From Ramlibacter paludis (GTDB lineage Bacteria > Pseudomonadota > Gammaproteobacteria > Burkholderiales > Burkholderiaceae_C): a stretch of DNA of 64,000 nt. The notes under the pieces were generated by a model, which worked only from the letters and a program-made list of their open reading frames with translations, did not search any database and was not told the origin of the DNA. Positions 34,337 to 46,600 of this stretch are shown here, piece after piece (the stretch's first letter is position 1; each line of letters opens with the position of its first letter). The DNA is taken from positions 310,001 through 374,000 of the forward strand of contig NZ_JAKLTM010000003.1 in NCBI RefSeq assembly GCF_022012305.1, given 5' to 3'. Made by a program: the position numbers and the translations under genes.

Positions 34337-35405
34337 AGCCATCCCGGTCGGCCAGACCGAACCCCCCGTCGTCGTCAGCGTGTCGCAGAGCCCGGCGGCG
34401 CGCGCCTGGCGCCGCTTCCGCCGCAACCGCCTGGGCTTCACCAGCCTGGTGATCTTCTGCGTGCTGGTGGCCATGAGCCTGTTCGCGGAACTGCTCTCCA
34501 ACGACAAGCCGATCGTGGTGCGCTACGACGGCCACTACTACTTCCCGATGGTGAAGGAGTATCCGGAGACCACTTTCGGCGGCGACTTCCCGTCGCCCGC
34601 CGACTACCTGAACCCGGACCTCAACCGGCGCATCACCTCGGGCGACAACTTCGCGCTCTACACGCTCAATCGCTACGGCTCCAGAACCATCTCGTACTAC
34701 AACCCGGACCCGTTCCCGGCGCCGCCCTCGGCGATGAACTGGCTGGGCACCGACGAGCGCGGGCGCGACCTGCTCGCGCAGCTGCTTTACGGCTTCCGCC
34801 TCAACGTGCTGTTCGGGGTGTCGCTGATGGCCATCGGCGTCGTGCTGGGCGTGATCTCGGGCGCGATCCAGGGCTTCTTCGGCGGCCGCACCGACCTGGC
34901 CTTCCAGCGCTTCATCGAGATCTGGGAGTCGATGCCGGAGCTGTACCTGCTGATCATCTTCAGCGCCATCTTCACGCCCAGCGTGGGGCTGCTGCTGATC
35001 CTGCTGAGCCTGTTCGGCTGGACCGGCCTCTCGCAGTACGTGCGCGCCGAGTTCCTGCGCAACCGGCAGATGGAATACGTGAAGTCGGCCCGGGCGCTCG
35101 GCGTGGGCAACGGCCGCATCATGTGGCGCCACATCCTGCCGAACTCGATGACGCCGGTGGTGACCTTCCTGCCGTTCCGCATGAGCGCGGCCATCCTGGC
35201 GCTGACCTCGCTGGACTTCCTCGGCCTCGGCGTCCCGCCCGGAACGCCCTCGCTGGGCGAACTCCTGAGCCAGGGCAAGCAGAACCTGGACACCTGGTGG
35301 ATCGCGATCTTCGCTTTCCTGGTGCTGGTGATGACGCTGCTGCTGCTGACCTTCATGGGCGACGCCTTGCGCGACGCCCTCGACCCGCGAAAGGCCGACC
35401 AGTGA
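34302..35405 (+). CDS. yejE: Peptide ABC transporter permease YejE
   Basis: 367 residues from ATG 34302, which lies 35 bases inside yejB; a GTG at 34320 would cut the overlap to 17 bases and is equally possible. YejE hallmarks: RRFRRNRLGFTSLVIF, the periplasmic LLSNDKPIVVRYDGHYYFPM, TTFGGDFPSPADYLNP, NWLGTDERGRDLLAQLLYGFR, and the coupling motif EYVKSARALGVGNGRIMWRHILPN. It forms the channel with YejB. The stop overlaps the yejF GTG start. Confidence 0.92.
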   Translation: MSGSTPVSSSIEAIPVGQTEPPVVVSVSQSPAARAWRRFRRNRLGFTSLVIFCVLVAMSLFAELLSNDKPIVVRYDGHYYFPMVKEYPETTFGGDFPSPADYLNPDLNRRITSGDNFALYTLNRYGSRTISYYNPDPFPAPPSAMNWLGTDERGRDLLAQLLYGFRLNVLFGVSLMAIGVVLGVISGAIQGFFGGRTDLAFQRFIEIWESMPELYLLIIFSAIFTPSVGLLLILLSLFGWTGLSQYVRAEFLRNRQMEYVKSARALGVGNGRIMWRHILPNSMTPVVTFLPFRMSAAILALTSLDFLGLGVPPGTPSLGELLSQGKQNLDTWWIAIFAFLVLVMTLLLLTFMGDALRDALDPRKADQ

Positions 35406-37009
35406 GCAATCTCCTCGAGGTGAAGGACCTGCGGGTCGCCTTCGGCGGCAAGGAAGTCGTGCGCGGCATCGGCTTCCACCTGGCGCCCGGCGAGAAGCTG
35501 GCCCTGGTGGGCGAGTCGGGCTCGGGCAAGACCGTCAGCGCGCTCAGCCTGCTGGGCCTGGTGCAGAACGGCACGGTGACCGGTAGCGCGATGTTCGACG
35601 CCGGTGCCGAGCACGGCGGCCGGCGCGACCTGCTCAAGCTGCCCGAGCGCGAGCTGCGCGCGATCCGCGGGCGCGACATCGCGATGATCTTCCAGGAGCC
35701 GATGACGGCCTTGAACCCGCTGTACACGGTGGGCGACCAGATTGCCGAGGTGCTGCAGCTGAAGGACGGCCTGACCACGCGCGAAGCCTGGGATGGCGCC
35801 ATCGCGGCCCTGCGCGACACCGGCATCCCCGAGCCGGAGCGGCGGGCGCAGGCCTTCCCGCACCAGCTCTCCGGCGGCCAGCGCCAGCGCGCCATGATCG
35901 CCATGGCGCTCGCCGCGCGGCCGCGCCTGCTGCTGGCCGACGAACCGACGACGGCGCTCGACGTGACGCTGCGCGGGCAGATCCTCGAGCTGCTGCACGA
36001 CATCCAGCAGCGCAACGGCATGGCCATGCTGCTGATCACGCACGACCTGAACCTGGTGCGCAAGTTCGCCGACCGCGTGGCGGTGATGGAGAACGGCCAC
36101 CTGGTGGAGCAGGGCGCGGTCGAAGAGATCTTCGCCAACCCGCAGCATCCGTACACCCGCAAGCTGATCCACAGCCGGCCCGAGCGCGACGTGGTCGAAG
36201 GCGCCGGCGCCGATGCAGCGCCCGTGATGCAGGCCAAGGACCTGCAGGTCGGCTACGCGACCAAGCTGCCGGGCTTCCGCGGCTGGTTCCGCAAGGGCGA
36301 GTTCCGCGCTGTCAAGGGCGCGGACTTCACGATGCGTCCCGGGCGCACCCTGGGAGTGGTCGGCGAGTCCGGCTCGGGCAAGTCCACCTTGGCCATGGCC
36401 GCCCTGGGCCTGATCCCGCACAAAGGCGACCTGGACGTCGTCGATCGCCGCTGGGGCCCGGACGCCGCCGGCAACAAGGCGATCCGCCGCCTGGTGCAGG
36501 TGGTGTTCCAGGACCCGTTCTCCTCGCTCTCGCCCCGCATGACGGTGGAGGAGATCGTGGGCGAGGGCCTGCTGGTGCACCACCCCGAGCTCAGCGTCGC
36601 CCAGCGGCGTGAGCGGGTCGTCCAGACCCTGCACGACGTCGGCCTGACCGAGCGGCAGTTCCCCGGCCTGCTGCAGCGCTATCCGCACGAGTTCTCCGGC
36701 GGCCAGCGGCAGCGCCTGGCGATCGCGCGCGCGCTGATCGTCGAGCCTTCGGTGCTGATCCTGGACGAACCGACCAGTGCGCTGGACGTCACCATCCAGC
36801 AGCAGGTGCTGAAGCTGCTGCAGAAGCTGCAGCGCGAAAAAGGGCTGAGCTACCTGCTGATCACCCACGACGTGGACGTGATCCGCGCCATGGCGCACGA
36901 CGTGCTGGTGATGAAGGACGGCCAGGTGCTGGAATCCGGCTCCGTCGAGGAAGTGCTGGAACGCCCGCGCAACGCCTACACCCAGACCCTGGTGGCTGCT
37001 GCCGCCTGA
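35402..37009 (+). CDS. yejF: Peptide ABC transporter double ATPase YejF
   Basis: 535 residues from GTG 35402 (GTGA overlap with yejE). Two ABC domains. The first has GESGSGKTV, FQEPMTALNP, LSGGQRQRAMIAMAL, LLLADEPTTALD and THDLNLV. The second has GESGSGKST, FQDPFSSLSPRM, FSGGQRQRLAIARAL, VLILDEPTSALD and THDVDVI. The length equals E. coli YejF (529). It powers YejBE. The arfB gene follows after 5 bases and may be read through. Confidence 0.94.
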   Translation: MSNLLEVKDLRVAFGGKEVVRGIGFHLAPGEKLALVGESGSGKTVSALSLLGLVQNGTVTGSAMFDAGAEHGGRRDLLKLPERELRAIRGRDIAMIFQEPMTALNPLYTVGDQIAEVLQLKDGLTTREAWDGAIAALRDTGIPEPERRAQAFPHQLSGGQRQRAMIAMALAARPRLLLADEPTTALDVTLRGQILELLHDIQQRNGMAMLLITHDLNLVRKFADRVAVMENGHLVEQGAVEEIFANPQHPYTRKLIHSRPERDVVEGAGADAAPVMQAKDLQVGYATKLPGFRGWFRKGEFRAVKGADFTMRPGRTLGVVGESGSGKSTLAMAALGLIPHKGDLDVVDRRWGPDAAGNKAIRRLVQVVFQDPFSSLSPRMTVEEIVGEGLLVHHPELSVAQRRERVVQTLHDVGLTERQFPGLLQRYPHEFSGGQRQRLAIARALIVEPSVLILDEPTSALDVTIQQQVLKLLQKLQREKGLSYLLITHDVDVIRAMAHDVLVMKDGQVLESGSVEEVLERPRNAYTQTLVAAAA

Positions 37010-37014
37010 TCCGC

Positions 37015-37410
37015 ATGGCGACCGTCATTCCCGAGCAGGAAGTGGAACTGACGGCCATGCGCGCCCAGGGCGCGGGCGGCCAGAACGTCAACAAGGTCTC
37101 CAGCGCCATCCACCTGCGCTTCGACATCCGGAAATCCTCCTTGCCCGAGGACCACAAGGAGCGCCTGCTGGCACTGGCCGACCAGCGCATCACGCGCGAC
37201 GGCGTGCTGGTGATCAAGGCCCAGACGCACCGCAGCCAGGACATGAACCGGGCCGAGGCGCTGGGCCGGCTGCAGGAGCTGGTCGACAGCGTGGCTCAGC
37301 CGCCCAGGGTGCGGCGGCCGACAGGGCCGACCAAGGCTTCCCGGCAGCGGCGTCTTGAAAGCAAGAGCCTGCGCTCCCAAGTGAAGACGCTGCGTTCCAA
37401 GGTGCTGTGA
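37015..37410 (+). CDS. arfB: Alternative ribosome-rescue hydrolase ArfB (YaeJ)
   Basis: 131 residues. A peptidyl-tRNA hydrolase domain like that of release factors carries the catalytic GGQ (residues 21-23, in RAQGAGGQNVNKVSSAIHLRFD). A basic C-terminal tail rich in Lys and Arg (TKASRQRRLESKSLRSQVKTLRSK) enters the empty mRNA channel of stalled ribosomes. No codon-recognition domain is present, so it is not a release factor. It backs up trans-translation; smpB is also in this window (49520-49996). It lies just after yejF. Confidence 0.95.
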   Translation: MATVIPEQEVELTAMRAQGAGGQNVNKVSSAIHLRFDIRKSSLPEDHKERLLALADQRITRDGVLVIKAQTHRSQDMNRAEALGRLQELVDSVAQPPRVRRPTGPTKASRQRRLESKSLRSQVKTLRSKVL

Positions 37411-37436
37411 CCCTGCCGGCAATTGCCCCTGATCGC

Positions 37437-37465
37437 TTGCGAGTCAAGGCGTAAACCCTTACAAT
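37437..37465 (+). promoter_or_regulatory. Sigma-70 promoter for the rimP-nusA-infB operon
   Basis: TTGCGA (37437-37442) and TACAAT (37460-37465) with ideal 17-base spacing; predicted start near 37472. It lies in the 128-base gap after arfB. Confidence 0.75.
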
Positions 37466-37480
37466 ACTGTCTTCACGACC

Positions 37481-37512
37481 AAACGGGCGGGTAATCACCG
37501 CCCGTTTTTTTT
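37481..37512 (+). terminator. Intrinsic terminator in the rimP leader
   Basis: Perfect 10-bp stem AAACGGGCGG / CCGCCCGTTT, 7-base loop, then an unbroken T-tract. It begins about 10 bases after the predicted start of the rimP promoter and 27 bases before rimP. It could stop read-through from yej-arfB and also attenuate the nusA operon. Confidence 0.85.
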
Positions 37513-37538
37513 GGCTTCCAGAAGCGAAACGCAACTAA

Positions 37539-38123
37539 TTGGCACTGATCGACATCGTCACGACCACCGTGGCCGGCCTCGGCTACGAACTGGTGGAACT
37601 CGAACGTTCCGCCGGGGGCACTTTGCGCGTGACGATCGATTTCCCCTGGGAGCCCGCGAGCGAGGGCGGTGTGGAGCGCTTCGTGAACGTCGAGGATTGC
37701 GAGCGCGTCACCCGCCAGCTGCAGTACACGCTGGAAGTGGAAGAGGTCGAATACAAGCGCCTGGAAGTGTCATCGCCGGGCATCGACCGGCCGTTACGCA
37801 ATGAGCGCGACTTCGAGCGCTACGTCGGCGAGGTGGTCGACCTCACGCTGAAGGCGCCGATGGGCGCGGCGGCGCAGGGCCAGGTGGCCGCCAACCGCCG
37901 CAAGTTCCGCGGCACGCTGGAACGCGCCGACACCGGCTGGCAGCTCACCTGGAGCGACGAGCCGGAACCCGCGCCCGGCGCGCGGGTCTCGAAAAAGAAG
38001 AAGGAGCCTGCCACGCTGCAGGTCCTGGGTTTCACGCTGGACGAGCTCAAGGAAGCACGGCTGGCACCGATTGTGGATTTCAAGGGGCGCAAGCGCGCCG
38101 GGGTTCAGGAGCAAGGGAAATGA
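37539..38123 (+). CDS. rimP: Ribosome maturation factor RimP
   Basis: 194 residues from a TTG start at 37539; no in-frame ATG occurs near the conserved N-terminus ([21 protein letters not shown]). The two RimP domains are visible: the alpha/beta N-domain with [16 protein letters not shown] and [12 protein letters not shown], and an Sm-like C-domain. An insert of Lys and Pro residues ([10 protein letters not shown]) lies before the end. It helps assemble the 30S subunit. The rare start and weak ribosome site should keep expression low. The stop overlaps the nusA start (ATGA). Confidence 0.92.
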   Translation: MALIDIVTTTVAGLGYELVELERSAGGTLRVTIDFPWEPASEGGVERFVNVEDCERVTRQLQYTLEVEEVEYKRLEVSSPGIDRPLRNERDFERYVGEVVDLTLKAPMGAAAQGQVAANRRKFRGTLERADTGWQLTWSDEPEPAPGARVSKKKKEPATLQVLGFTLDELKEARLAPIVDFKGRKRAGVQEQGK

Positions 38124-39622
38124 ATCGCGAACTGTTGATGCTGGTGGATGCCATCTCGCGCGAGAAGAACGTCGAGCGTGACGTGGTGTTCGGCGCCGTC
38201 GAGGCTGCCCTGGCCCAGGCCACCAAGAAGCTGTACCAGGGCGAGGTGGACATCCGCGTCGCGGTCGACCGCGACAGCGGCAACTACGAGACCTTCCGCC
38301 GCTGGCTGGTGGTGCCCGACACCGCGGGCCTGCAGAACCCCGACGCCGAAGAGCTGCTGATGGACGCCAAGGAACGCGTCGCCGACGTGGAAGAGGGCGA
38401 GTACATCGAGGAAGGCATCGAGTCGGTGCCGATCGGCCGCATCGGCGCCATGGCCGCCAAGCAGGTGATCCTGCAGAAGATCCGCGACGCCGAGCGCGAG
38501 ATGCTGCTGAACGACTTCATGTCGCGCGGCGACAAGATCTTCGTGGGCACCGTCAAGCGCATGGACAAGGGCGACATCATCGTCGAGAGCGGCCGCGTCG
38601 AGGGGCGCCTGCGCCGCGGCGAGATGATCCCCAAGGAAAACCTGCGCAACGGCGACCGCGTCCGCGCCATGATCATGGAAGTGGACCTGACGCTGCGCGG
38701 CGCGCCCATCATCCTGTCGCGCGCGGCGCCCGAGTTCATGATCGAGCTGTTCCGCCAGGAAGTGCCCGAGATCGAGCAGGGCCTGCTGGAGATCAAGAGC
38801 TGCGCCCGCGACCCGGGTTCGCGCGCCAAGATCGCCGTGGTCTCGCACGACAAGCGCGTCGACCCGATCGGCACCTGCGTCGGCGTGCGCGGCTCGCGCG
38901 TCAACGCGGTCACCAACGAACTGGCCGGCGAGCGCGTCGACATCGTGCTGTGGTCGGAAGACCCGGCGCAGTTCGTGATCGGCGCGCTGGCCCCGGCCAA
39001 CGTGTCCTCGATCGTGGTGGACGAAGAGAAGCACGCCATGGACGTGGTGGTCGACGAGGAAAACCTCGCCATCGCCATCGGCCGCGGCGGCCAGAACGTG
39101 CGCCTGGCGTCCGAGCTGACCGGCTGGAAGATCAACATCATGGATGCCAACGAGTCGGCGCAGAAGCAGGCCGAAGAGCAGTCCACGATCCGCTCGCTGT
39201 TCATGGAAAAGCTGGACGTCGACGAGGAAATCGCCGACATCCTGATCGTCGAGGGCTTCACCAGCCTGGAAGAAGTGGCTTACGTCCCCATCTCGGAGAT
39301 GCTGGAGATCGAGTCCTTCGACGAGGACACGGTCAACGAGCTGCGCACGCGTGCCAAGGACGCCCTGCTGACGATGGAAATCGCCCGCGAGGAAAGCGTC
39401 GAGGAGGTCTCGCAGGACCTGCGCGACCTGGAAGGCCTGACGCCCCAGCTGATCGCCAAGCTGGCCGATGCCAACGTGCACACCCGCGACGAGCTGGCCG
39501 ACCTGGCCGTCGACGAACTTACGGATATCACGGGCCAGTCCGCGGACGAGGCCAAGACCCTGATCATGAAGGCGCGCGAACATTGGTTCACCGGCGCCGC
39601 GGCAACGGCCGCGCATGAGTGA
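38120..39622 (+). CDS. nusA: Transcription termination/antitermination factor NusA
   Basis: 500 residues, the proteobacterial length. N-terminal RNA-polymerase-binding domain ([31 protein letters not shown]), S1 domain (about 135-200: [22 protein letters not shown]), two KH domains ([44 protein letters not shown]) and two C-terminal helix-hairpin-helix acidic repeats (about 365-490). NusA slows polymerase and strengthens hairpin terminators, which gives a direct means to control the terminator in its own operon leader. Confidence 0.97.
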   Translation: MNRELLMLVDAISREKNVERDVVFGAVEAALAQATKKLYQGEVDIRVAVDRDSGNYETFRRWLVVPDTAGLQNPDAEELLMDAKERVADVEEGEYIEEGIESVPIGRIGAMAAKQVILQKIRDAEREMLLNDFMSRGDKIFVGTVKRMDKGDIIVESGRVEGRLRRGEMIPKENLRNGDRVRAMIMEVDLTLRGAPIILSRAAPEFMIELFRQEVPEIEQGLLEIKSCARDPGSRAKIAVVSHDKRVDPIGTCVGVRGSRVNAVTNELAGERVDIVLWSEDPAQFVIGALAPANVSSIVVDEEKHAMDVVVDEENLAIAIGRGGQNVRLASELTGWKINIMDANESAQKQAEEQSTIRSLFMEKLDVDEEIADILIVEGFTSLEEVAYVPISEMLEIESFDEDTVNELRTRAKDALLTMEIAREESVEEVSQDLRDLEGLTPQLIAKLADANVHTRDELADLAVDELTDITGQSADEAKTLIMKAREHWFTGAAATAAHE

Positions 39623-39641
39623 TGGGAGGAACCGAGAACAC

Positions 39642-42527
39642 ATGTCCAGTACCACCGTCGCCGAGTTCGCAAGCGAACTCAAGAAATCCCCGGAGACGCT
39701 GCTCGAGCAGCTGAAGAGCGCCGGCGTGGCCAAGTCCGCCCCGACCGATGCCCTCTCCGACGCGGACAAGCAGAAGCTGCTGGGTTACCTCCAGGCCAGC
39801 CACGGCACCGCCACGCCCGAGCGCAAGAAGATCACCCTGGTGAAGAAGTCCACCAGCGAGATCAAGCAGGCCGATGCCACCGGCAAGGCCCGCACGATCC
39901 AGGTGGAAGTGCGCAAGAAGCGCACCTTCGTCAAGCGTGACGAAGGCTCGGACACGGCCGTCGTCGAGTCCGAAGGCCCCGCCGAGCCGCCGGCGCCGCC
40001 CGCCGCCGACCAGGCCGAACTGGCCAAGCGCGAGGAAGAAGCACGCCGCCAGGCCGAGCTGATCCGCCGCCAGGAAGAAGAGCTGGCCGCCAAGCGCAAG
40101 GAACGCGAAGAGCAGGAAGCACGCGAGCGCATCGCCGAGGCCGAGCGTGCCGCGGAAGAGCGCGCCCGTGCCTACGCCGAAGCCAAGGAAAACGCGCAGG
40201 CCGGTGCCAGCGCCGCCAAGGCCGCCGAAGCCGAAGCCGCCCAGGCCGTCGCCAAGGCGCAGGCCGAAGCACGCGACAAGGCCGCCACCGAGGCCCGCGA
40301 GAAGGCCGCCGCCGAATCGAAGGCCCGCGCCGACGAAGAGGCCGCCCGCGCCCGCGACCTGGGCGAGCGCCGCCGCAAGGCCGAGGCCGAAGCCGCCGCC
40401 ATCCGTTCGATGATGAGCACCCCCAAGAAGGTGCTCGTCGCCAAGGCTCCCGAGAAGCCGGTCGCGAAGGCACCGGAACCCGGCAAGCCGGGCGTCAAGG
40501 GCACGCTGCACAAGCCGCCGGCGCAAGCGCCGCGCCCCGGTGCCGCGCCCGCCGCCGCTCCCGCCGGCCCCGGCGCCGGCAAGGAAGTGAAGTCGGCCAA
40601 GCTGTCCTCCAGCTGGGCCAACGATCCGGCGAAGAAGAAGGAAATCAAGACCCGCGGCGATGCGTCCGGCGGGGTCGGCCGCAACAACTGGCGCGGCGGC
40701 CCGCGTGGCGGCCGCAAGGACCACCGCGGCGACCGCGACGACCATTCGCAGGCCGCACCGGTCGAAGCGCGCGTGCTCGAAGTGCACGTGCCGGAAACCA
40801 TCACGGTGGCCGAGCTCGCCCACAAGATGGCGATCAAGGCGTCCGAGGTCATCAAGTCGCTGATGAAGATGGGCCAGCTGGTCACCATCAACCAGTCGCT
40901 GGACCAGGACACGGCCATGATCGTGGTCGAGGAAATGGGCCACAAGGCCGTGACCGCGGCCCTGGACGATCCGGAAGCCTTCACCGAGGAAGATGTCGGC
41001 CAGCAGACGGCCGAATCGCTGCCGCGCGCGCCGGTCGTGACCGTCATGGGCCACGTCGACCACGGCAAGACCTCGCTGCTGGACTACATCCGCCGCGCCA
41101 AGGTGGCGGCGGGCGAAGCGGGCGGCATCACGCAGCACATCGGCGCCTACCACGTCGAAACGCCGCGCGGCATGATCTCCTTCCTGGACACCCCGGGCCA
41201 CGAGGCGTTCACCGCCATGCGTGCGCGCGGCGCCCAGGCGACCGACATCGTCATCCTGGTGGTGGCGGCCGACGACGGCGTGATGCCGCAGACGAAGGAA
41301 GCCATCAAGCACGCGAAGGCGGCGGGCGTTCCCATCGTCGTGGCGATCAACAAGATCGACAAGCCCGATGCCAACACCGACCGCGTCAAGCAGGAACTGG
41401 TGGCCGAGGAAGTCGTGCCCGAAGAGTACGGCGGCGAGTCGCCGTTCGTGCCGGTGTCCGCCAAGACGGGCCAGGGCGTGGACGACCTGCTGGAGCAGGT
41501 GCTGCTGCAGGCCGAAGTGCTGGAACTGAAGGCGCCGGTCGAATCGATGGCCAAGGGCCTCGTGATCGAAGCGCAGCTGGACAAGGGCCGCGGCCCGGTC
41601 GCCACCGTGCTGGTGCAATCCGGCACGCTGAAGACCGGCGACGTGGTGCTGGCCGGCCAGACCTTCGGCCGCGTGCGCGCCATGCTGGACGAGAACGGCA
41701 AGACCATCAAGTCCGCGGGTCCCTCCATCCCGGTGGAGATCCAGGGCCTGACCGAAGTGCCGCAGGCGGGCGACGAGTTCATGGTGATGACCGACGAGCG
41801 CCGCGCGCGCGAAATCGCGACCTACCGCGCGGGCAAGTTCCGCAACACCAAGCTGGCCAAGCAGCAGGCCGCCAAGCTGGAGAACATGTTCTCCGACATG
41901 ACGGCGGGCGCGGTCAAGACGGTGCCGATCATCATCAAGGCCGACGTGCAGGGTTCGCAGGAAGCGCTGGCGCAGTCGCTGCTGAAGCTCTCGACCGAAG
42001 AGGTCCGGGTGCAGATGGTCTATGCGGGCGTGGGCGGCATCAGCGAGTCCGACGTCAACCTGGCCATCGCCTCCAAGGCGCTGATCATCGGCTTCAACGT
42101 GCGGGCCGATTCGGGCGCGCGCAAGCTGGCCGAAGGCAACGGCATCGACATCCGCTACTACAACATCATCTACGACGCCGTGGATGAACTGAAGGCGGCG
42201 ATGTCGGGCATGCTGGCCCCGGAAAAGCGCGAAGAGGTCATCGGCTCGGCCGAGATCCGCACCGTGTTCGTGGCGTCCAAGATCGGCACGGTCGCGGGTT
42301 GCATGGTCACCTCCGGCGTCGTCACCCGCAGCGCGCATTTCCGCCTGCTGCGCGACAACGTCGTGATCTACACCGGCGAGCTGGAGTCCCTGAAGCGCGT
42401 GAAGGACGACGTGCGCGAAGTCAAGGAAGGCTTCGAGTGCGGCATCAAGCTGAAGAACTACAACGACATCAAGGAAGGCGACCAGCTCGAATTCTTCGAA
42501 GTCAAGGAAATCGCCCGGACGCTGTAA
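39642..42527 (+). CDS. infB: Translation initiation factor IF-2
   Basis: 961 residues. N-terminal IF2_N helix bundle ([23 protein letters not shown]), then a long charged Ala/Glu/Arg region (about 125-260) and a Pro/Gly/Lys linker. The G domain begins near 464 with [17 protein letters not shown] near 515 and NKID near 568. Domains II-IV bind initiator tRNA and the ribosome. The start is taken at 39642 (MSSTTVAEF) after GGAGGAACCG; an ATG nine codons upstream overlaps nusA less plausibly. The second IF-2 form known in E. coli may also be made from an internal start, which I did not locate. Confidence 0.96.
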   Translation: MSSTTVAEFASELKKSPETLLEQLKSAGVAKSAPTDALSDADKQKLLGYLQASHGTATPERKKITLVKKSTSEIKQADATGKARTIQVEVRKKRTFVKRDEGSDTAVVESEGPAEPPAPPAADQAELAKREEEARRQAELIRRQEEELAAKRKEREEQEARERIAEAERAAEERARAYAEAKENAQAGASAAKAAEAEAAQAVAKAQAEARDKAATEAREKAAAESKARADEEAARARDLGERRRKAEAEAAAIRSMMSTPKKVLVAKAPEKPVAKAPEPGKPGVKGTLHKPPAQAPRPGAAPAAAPAGPGAGKEVKSAKLSSSWANDPAKKKEIKTRGDASGGVGRNNWRGGPRGGRKDHRGDRDDHSQAAPVEARVLEVHVPETITVAELAHKMAIKASEVIKSLMKMGQLVTINQSLDQDTAMIVVEEMGHKAVTAALDDPEAFTEEDVGQQTAESLPRAPVVTVMGHVDHGKTSLLDYIRRAKVAAGEAGGITQHIGAYHVETPRGMISFLDTPGHEAFTAMRARGAQATDIVILVVAADDGVMPQTKEAIKHAKAAGVPIVVAINKIDKPDANTDRVKQELVAEEVVPEEYGGESPFVPVSAKTGQGVDDLLEQVLLQAEVLELKAPVESMAKGLVIEAQLDKGRGPVATVLVQSGTLKTGDVVLAGQTFGRVRAMLDENGKTIKSAGPSIPVEIQGLTEVPQAGDEFMVMTDERRAREIATYRAGKFRNTKLAKQQAAKLENMFSDMTAGAVKTVPIIIKADVQGSQEALAQSLLKLSTEEVRVQMVYAGVGGISESDVNLAIASKALIIGFNVRADSGARKLAEGNGIDIRYYNIIYDAVDELKAAMSGMLAPEKREEVIGSAEIRTVFVASKIGTVAGCMVTSGVVTRSAHFRLLRDNVVIYTGELESLKRVKDDVREVKEGFECGIKLKNYNDIKEGDQLEFFEVKEIARTL

Positions 42528-42531
42528 TCCC

Positions 42532-42900
42532 GTGAAACGCAAGGCAGCCACCCCCAACCGCGGCTTCAAGGTCGCCGACCAGATCCAGCGCGATCTGGCG
42601 GAGATCATCGCGCGCGAACTGAAGGACCCGCGGGTGGGGATGGTGACGATCAACGCCGTGGAAGTGACGCCGGATTACGCGCACGCCAAGGTGTTCTTCA
42701 GCCTGCTGGTGGGCGACCCGGAGGAAACGACGGCCGCCTTGAACCAGGCGGCCGGCTTCCTGCGCAACCACCTCTTCAAGCGCCTGCACATCCACACCGT
42801 GCCGACGCTCCATTTCCAGTTCGACCGCACCACCGAGCGTGCGGCCGACATGAACGCCCTGATCGCCAAGGCGGTCTCCTCCCGTTCCAAGGAGGAGTAG
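42532..42900 (+). CDS. rbfA: 30S ribosome-binding factor RbfA
   Basis: 122 residues from GTG 42532, 4 bases after the infB stop. The single KH-like domain shows [46 protein letters not shown] and the [18 protein letters not shown] end. It binds the 5' region of 16S rRNA late in 30S assembly and allows cold growth in E. coli. Confidence 0.94.
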   Translation: MKRKAATPNRGFKVADQIQRDLAEIIARELKDPRVGMVTINAVEVTPDYAHAKVFFSLLVGDPEETTAALNQAAGFLRNHLFKRLHIHTVPTLHFQFDRTTERAADMNALIAKAVSSRSKEE

Positions 42901-42903
42901 CCC

Positions 42904-43853
42904 GTGAACGCGCCACGCACCAGGGTGCAGCGGCGCCCTGTGCATGGGGTGTTGCTGCTCGACAAGCCGCTGGGTCTTTCCAGCAACGACGCACTGCAGA
43001 AGGCCAAGTGGCTGCTGCGGGCGGAAAAGGCCGGCCACACCGGCACCCTCGACCCGATGGCCACCGGCGTGCTGCCGCTGTGCTTCGGCGCGGCGACCAA
43101 GTTCAGCCAGCTGCACCTGGACGCCGACAAGACCTATGAAGCGGTGGCGCAACTCGGCGTGCGCACCGCGAGCGGGGATTCCGAAGGCGAAGTGATAGCG
43201 CGGCGCGACGTGCCCACGATCACGCCGGAGCGCCTGGCCGAAGTGCAGGCGCAATTCACCGGTCCGATCTCGCAAGTGCCCCCGATGACCAGCGCCCTGA
43301 AGAAGGACGGCAAGGCCTTGTACGAATACGCGCGGGCCGGCATCGAGGTGGAACGGGCCGCGCGCAACGTCACGATCTTCTCGCTGCAGCTGGCCCTGGT
43401 GGGCCCGGCGCTGCTGCGCATCGTCGCCAAGGTCAGCAAGGGGACCTACATCCGGACCCTGGGCGAAGACATCGGTGCGGCGCTCGGTTGCGGCGCGCAC
43501 CTGGTTTCGCTGCGAAGAATTGCCACCGGGCCCTTCGGCGTGACGGAATGCGTCACGCTGGGGGAACTCGAGGCCCTGGCGGAGTCAGACCGTATGGCCC
43601 GGCTGTTGCCGGTGGAATCCCTGTTGCCCGGACACACCCGTGTCACGCTGGGCACGGAAGATGCAGGCCGCTTCCTGAGCGGGCTGCGCAGGCGCGGCGC
43701 CTGGGCGGATGCCGAACAAGCCGCAGTGTTCGGGGAGGCGCCGCCGGCGCTCCTGGGCACCGCCCACGTCAAGGCCGGGGAGCTCATCCCTTCCCGGCTC
43801 CTGAGCCCCCTAGAAATCCAGCAAATCCTCGGCGCGACCGAGCCAGAGAACGT

Positions 43854-43857
<4 letters not shown>
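42904..43857 (+). CDS. truB: tRNA pseudouridine(55) synthase TruB
   Basis: 317 residues from GTG 42904. Catalytic Asp50 lies in [37 protein letters not shown], the [21 protein letters not shown] thumb region and [13 protein letters not shown] follow, with a C-terminal PUA-like part. It makes pseudouridine 55 in the T-loop of most tRNAs and also acts as a tRNA chaperone. The stop overlaps the typA start. Confidence 0.95.
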
Positions 43858-45680
<1,823 letters not shown>

Positions 45681-45686
45681 ACTGCG

Positions 45687-45714
45687 AGGCGGGCCTGGTG
45701 CCCGCCTTTTTTTT
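45687..45714 (+). terminator. Intrinsic terminator after typA
   Basis: Perfect 8-bp stem AGGCGGGC / GCCCGCCT, loop CTGGT, then a run of T. It begins 6 bases after the typA stop and closes the rimP-typA operon. Confidence 0.95.
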
Positions 45715-45727
45715 GCCCAGAACAAGA

Positions 45728-46600
45728 ATGAAGCTGACCCACACCAAGGCGGTGTTCCTGATGATCGCGGTGACCCTCATGTGGTCCATCGCGGGCGTCA
45801 TCACGCGCCACCTCGAACACGCGCGCAGCTTCGAGGTCACGTTCTGGCGCAGCTTCTTCACCGTGCTCTCGCTGCTGGTCATCCTGCCGTTCTTCCAGGG
45901 CAGGGCGGTGTTCGGCAAGATCCGCCACGGCGGCGCCGCGCTGTGGCTCTCGGGACTGTGCTGGAGCGTCATGTTCACCGCCTTCATGGTGGCGCTCACG
46001 ATGACGAGCGTGGCCAACGTGCTGGTGACGATGGCGCTCGGCCCCTTCCTCACCGCGCTGATCGCGCGCTTGTTCATCGGCCACCGCATTCCGCTGCGCA
46101 CCTGGGTCGCCATCGCGCTGGCCGGCGCCGGCATCGCCTGGATGTACGGCGAGCAGATCGAGGGCGGCAGCTTCGCCGGCACGCTGGTGGCGCTGTGCGT
46201 GCCGCTGGCCGGCGCGATCAATTGGACCGTCACCCAGCGCGCCCATGCGCAGGGCCAGGACGTCGACCTCGTGCCGGCGGTGCTGGTCGGCGCGGTGATC
46301 TCCTCGCTGCTGACGCTGCCGCTGGCCATGCCCTTGCGCGCGTCCGCGCACGACATCGGGCTGCTGGCCTTGCTGGGCCTGGTGCAGCTGGCGATTCCTT
46401 GCGCGCTGGCCGTGGTCTGCGCGCGCGTGCTGAAGGCGCCGGAGATCGCGCTGCTGGCCTTGCTGGAGATCATCTTCGGCATCGTCCTGGCCTGGCTGGG
46501 CGCCGACGAAATTCCGAGCCAGACCGTGCTGGCGGGCGGCGCGCTCGTCATCGGCGCGCTGGTGATCAACGAACTGGTGGGATGGAAGCAGCGGACATGA
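45728..46600 (+). CDS. EamA/DMT-family inner-membrane exporter
   Basis: 290 residues with ten predicted membrane helices in two EamA repeats (about 8-135 and 150-285). The start is AVFLMIAVTLMWSIAGVITRHLEHARSFEVTFWRSFF, and the second repeat ends LAGGALVIGALVINE. DMT exporters move metabolites such as amino acids or drugs outward; the substrate is unknown. It begins 14 bases after the typA terminator, so any promoter must lie within or before that hairpin, and it may depend on read-through. The next gene overlaps it by ATGA. Confidence 0.85.
   Translation: MKLTHTKAVFLMIAVTLMWSIAGVITRHLEHARSFEVTFWRSFFTVLSLLVILPFFQGRAVFGKIRHGGAALWLSGLCWSVMFTAFMVALTMTSVANVLVTMALGPFLTALIARLFIGHRIPLRTWVAIALAGAGIAWMYGEQIEGGSFAGTLVALCVPLAGAINWTVTQRAHAQGQDVDLVPAVLVGAVISSLLTLPLAMPLRASAHDIGLLALLGLVQLAIPCALAVVCARVLKAPEIALLALLEIIFGIVLAWLGADEIPSQTVLAGGALVIGALVINELVGWKQRT

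Noticed and set aside
31496..34507. About 1003-codon minus-strand open frame opposite yejA and yejB
   Set aside because: Same compositional effect; the plus-strand yej genes match their family over their whole length.
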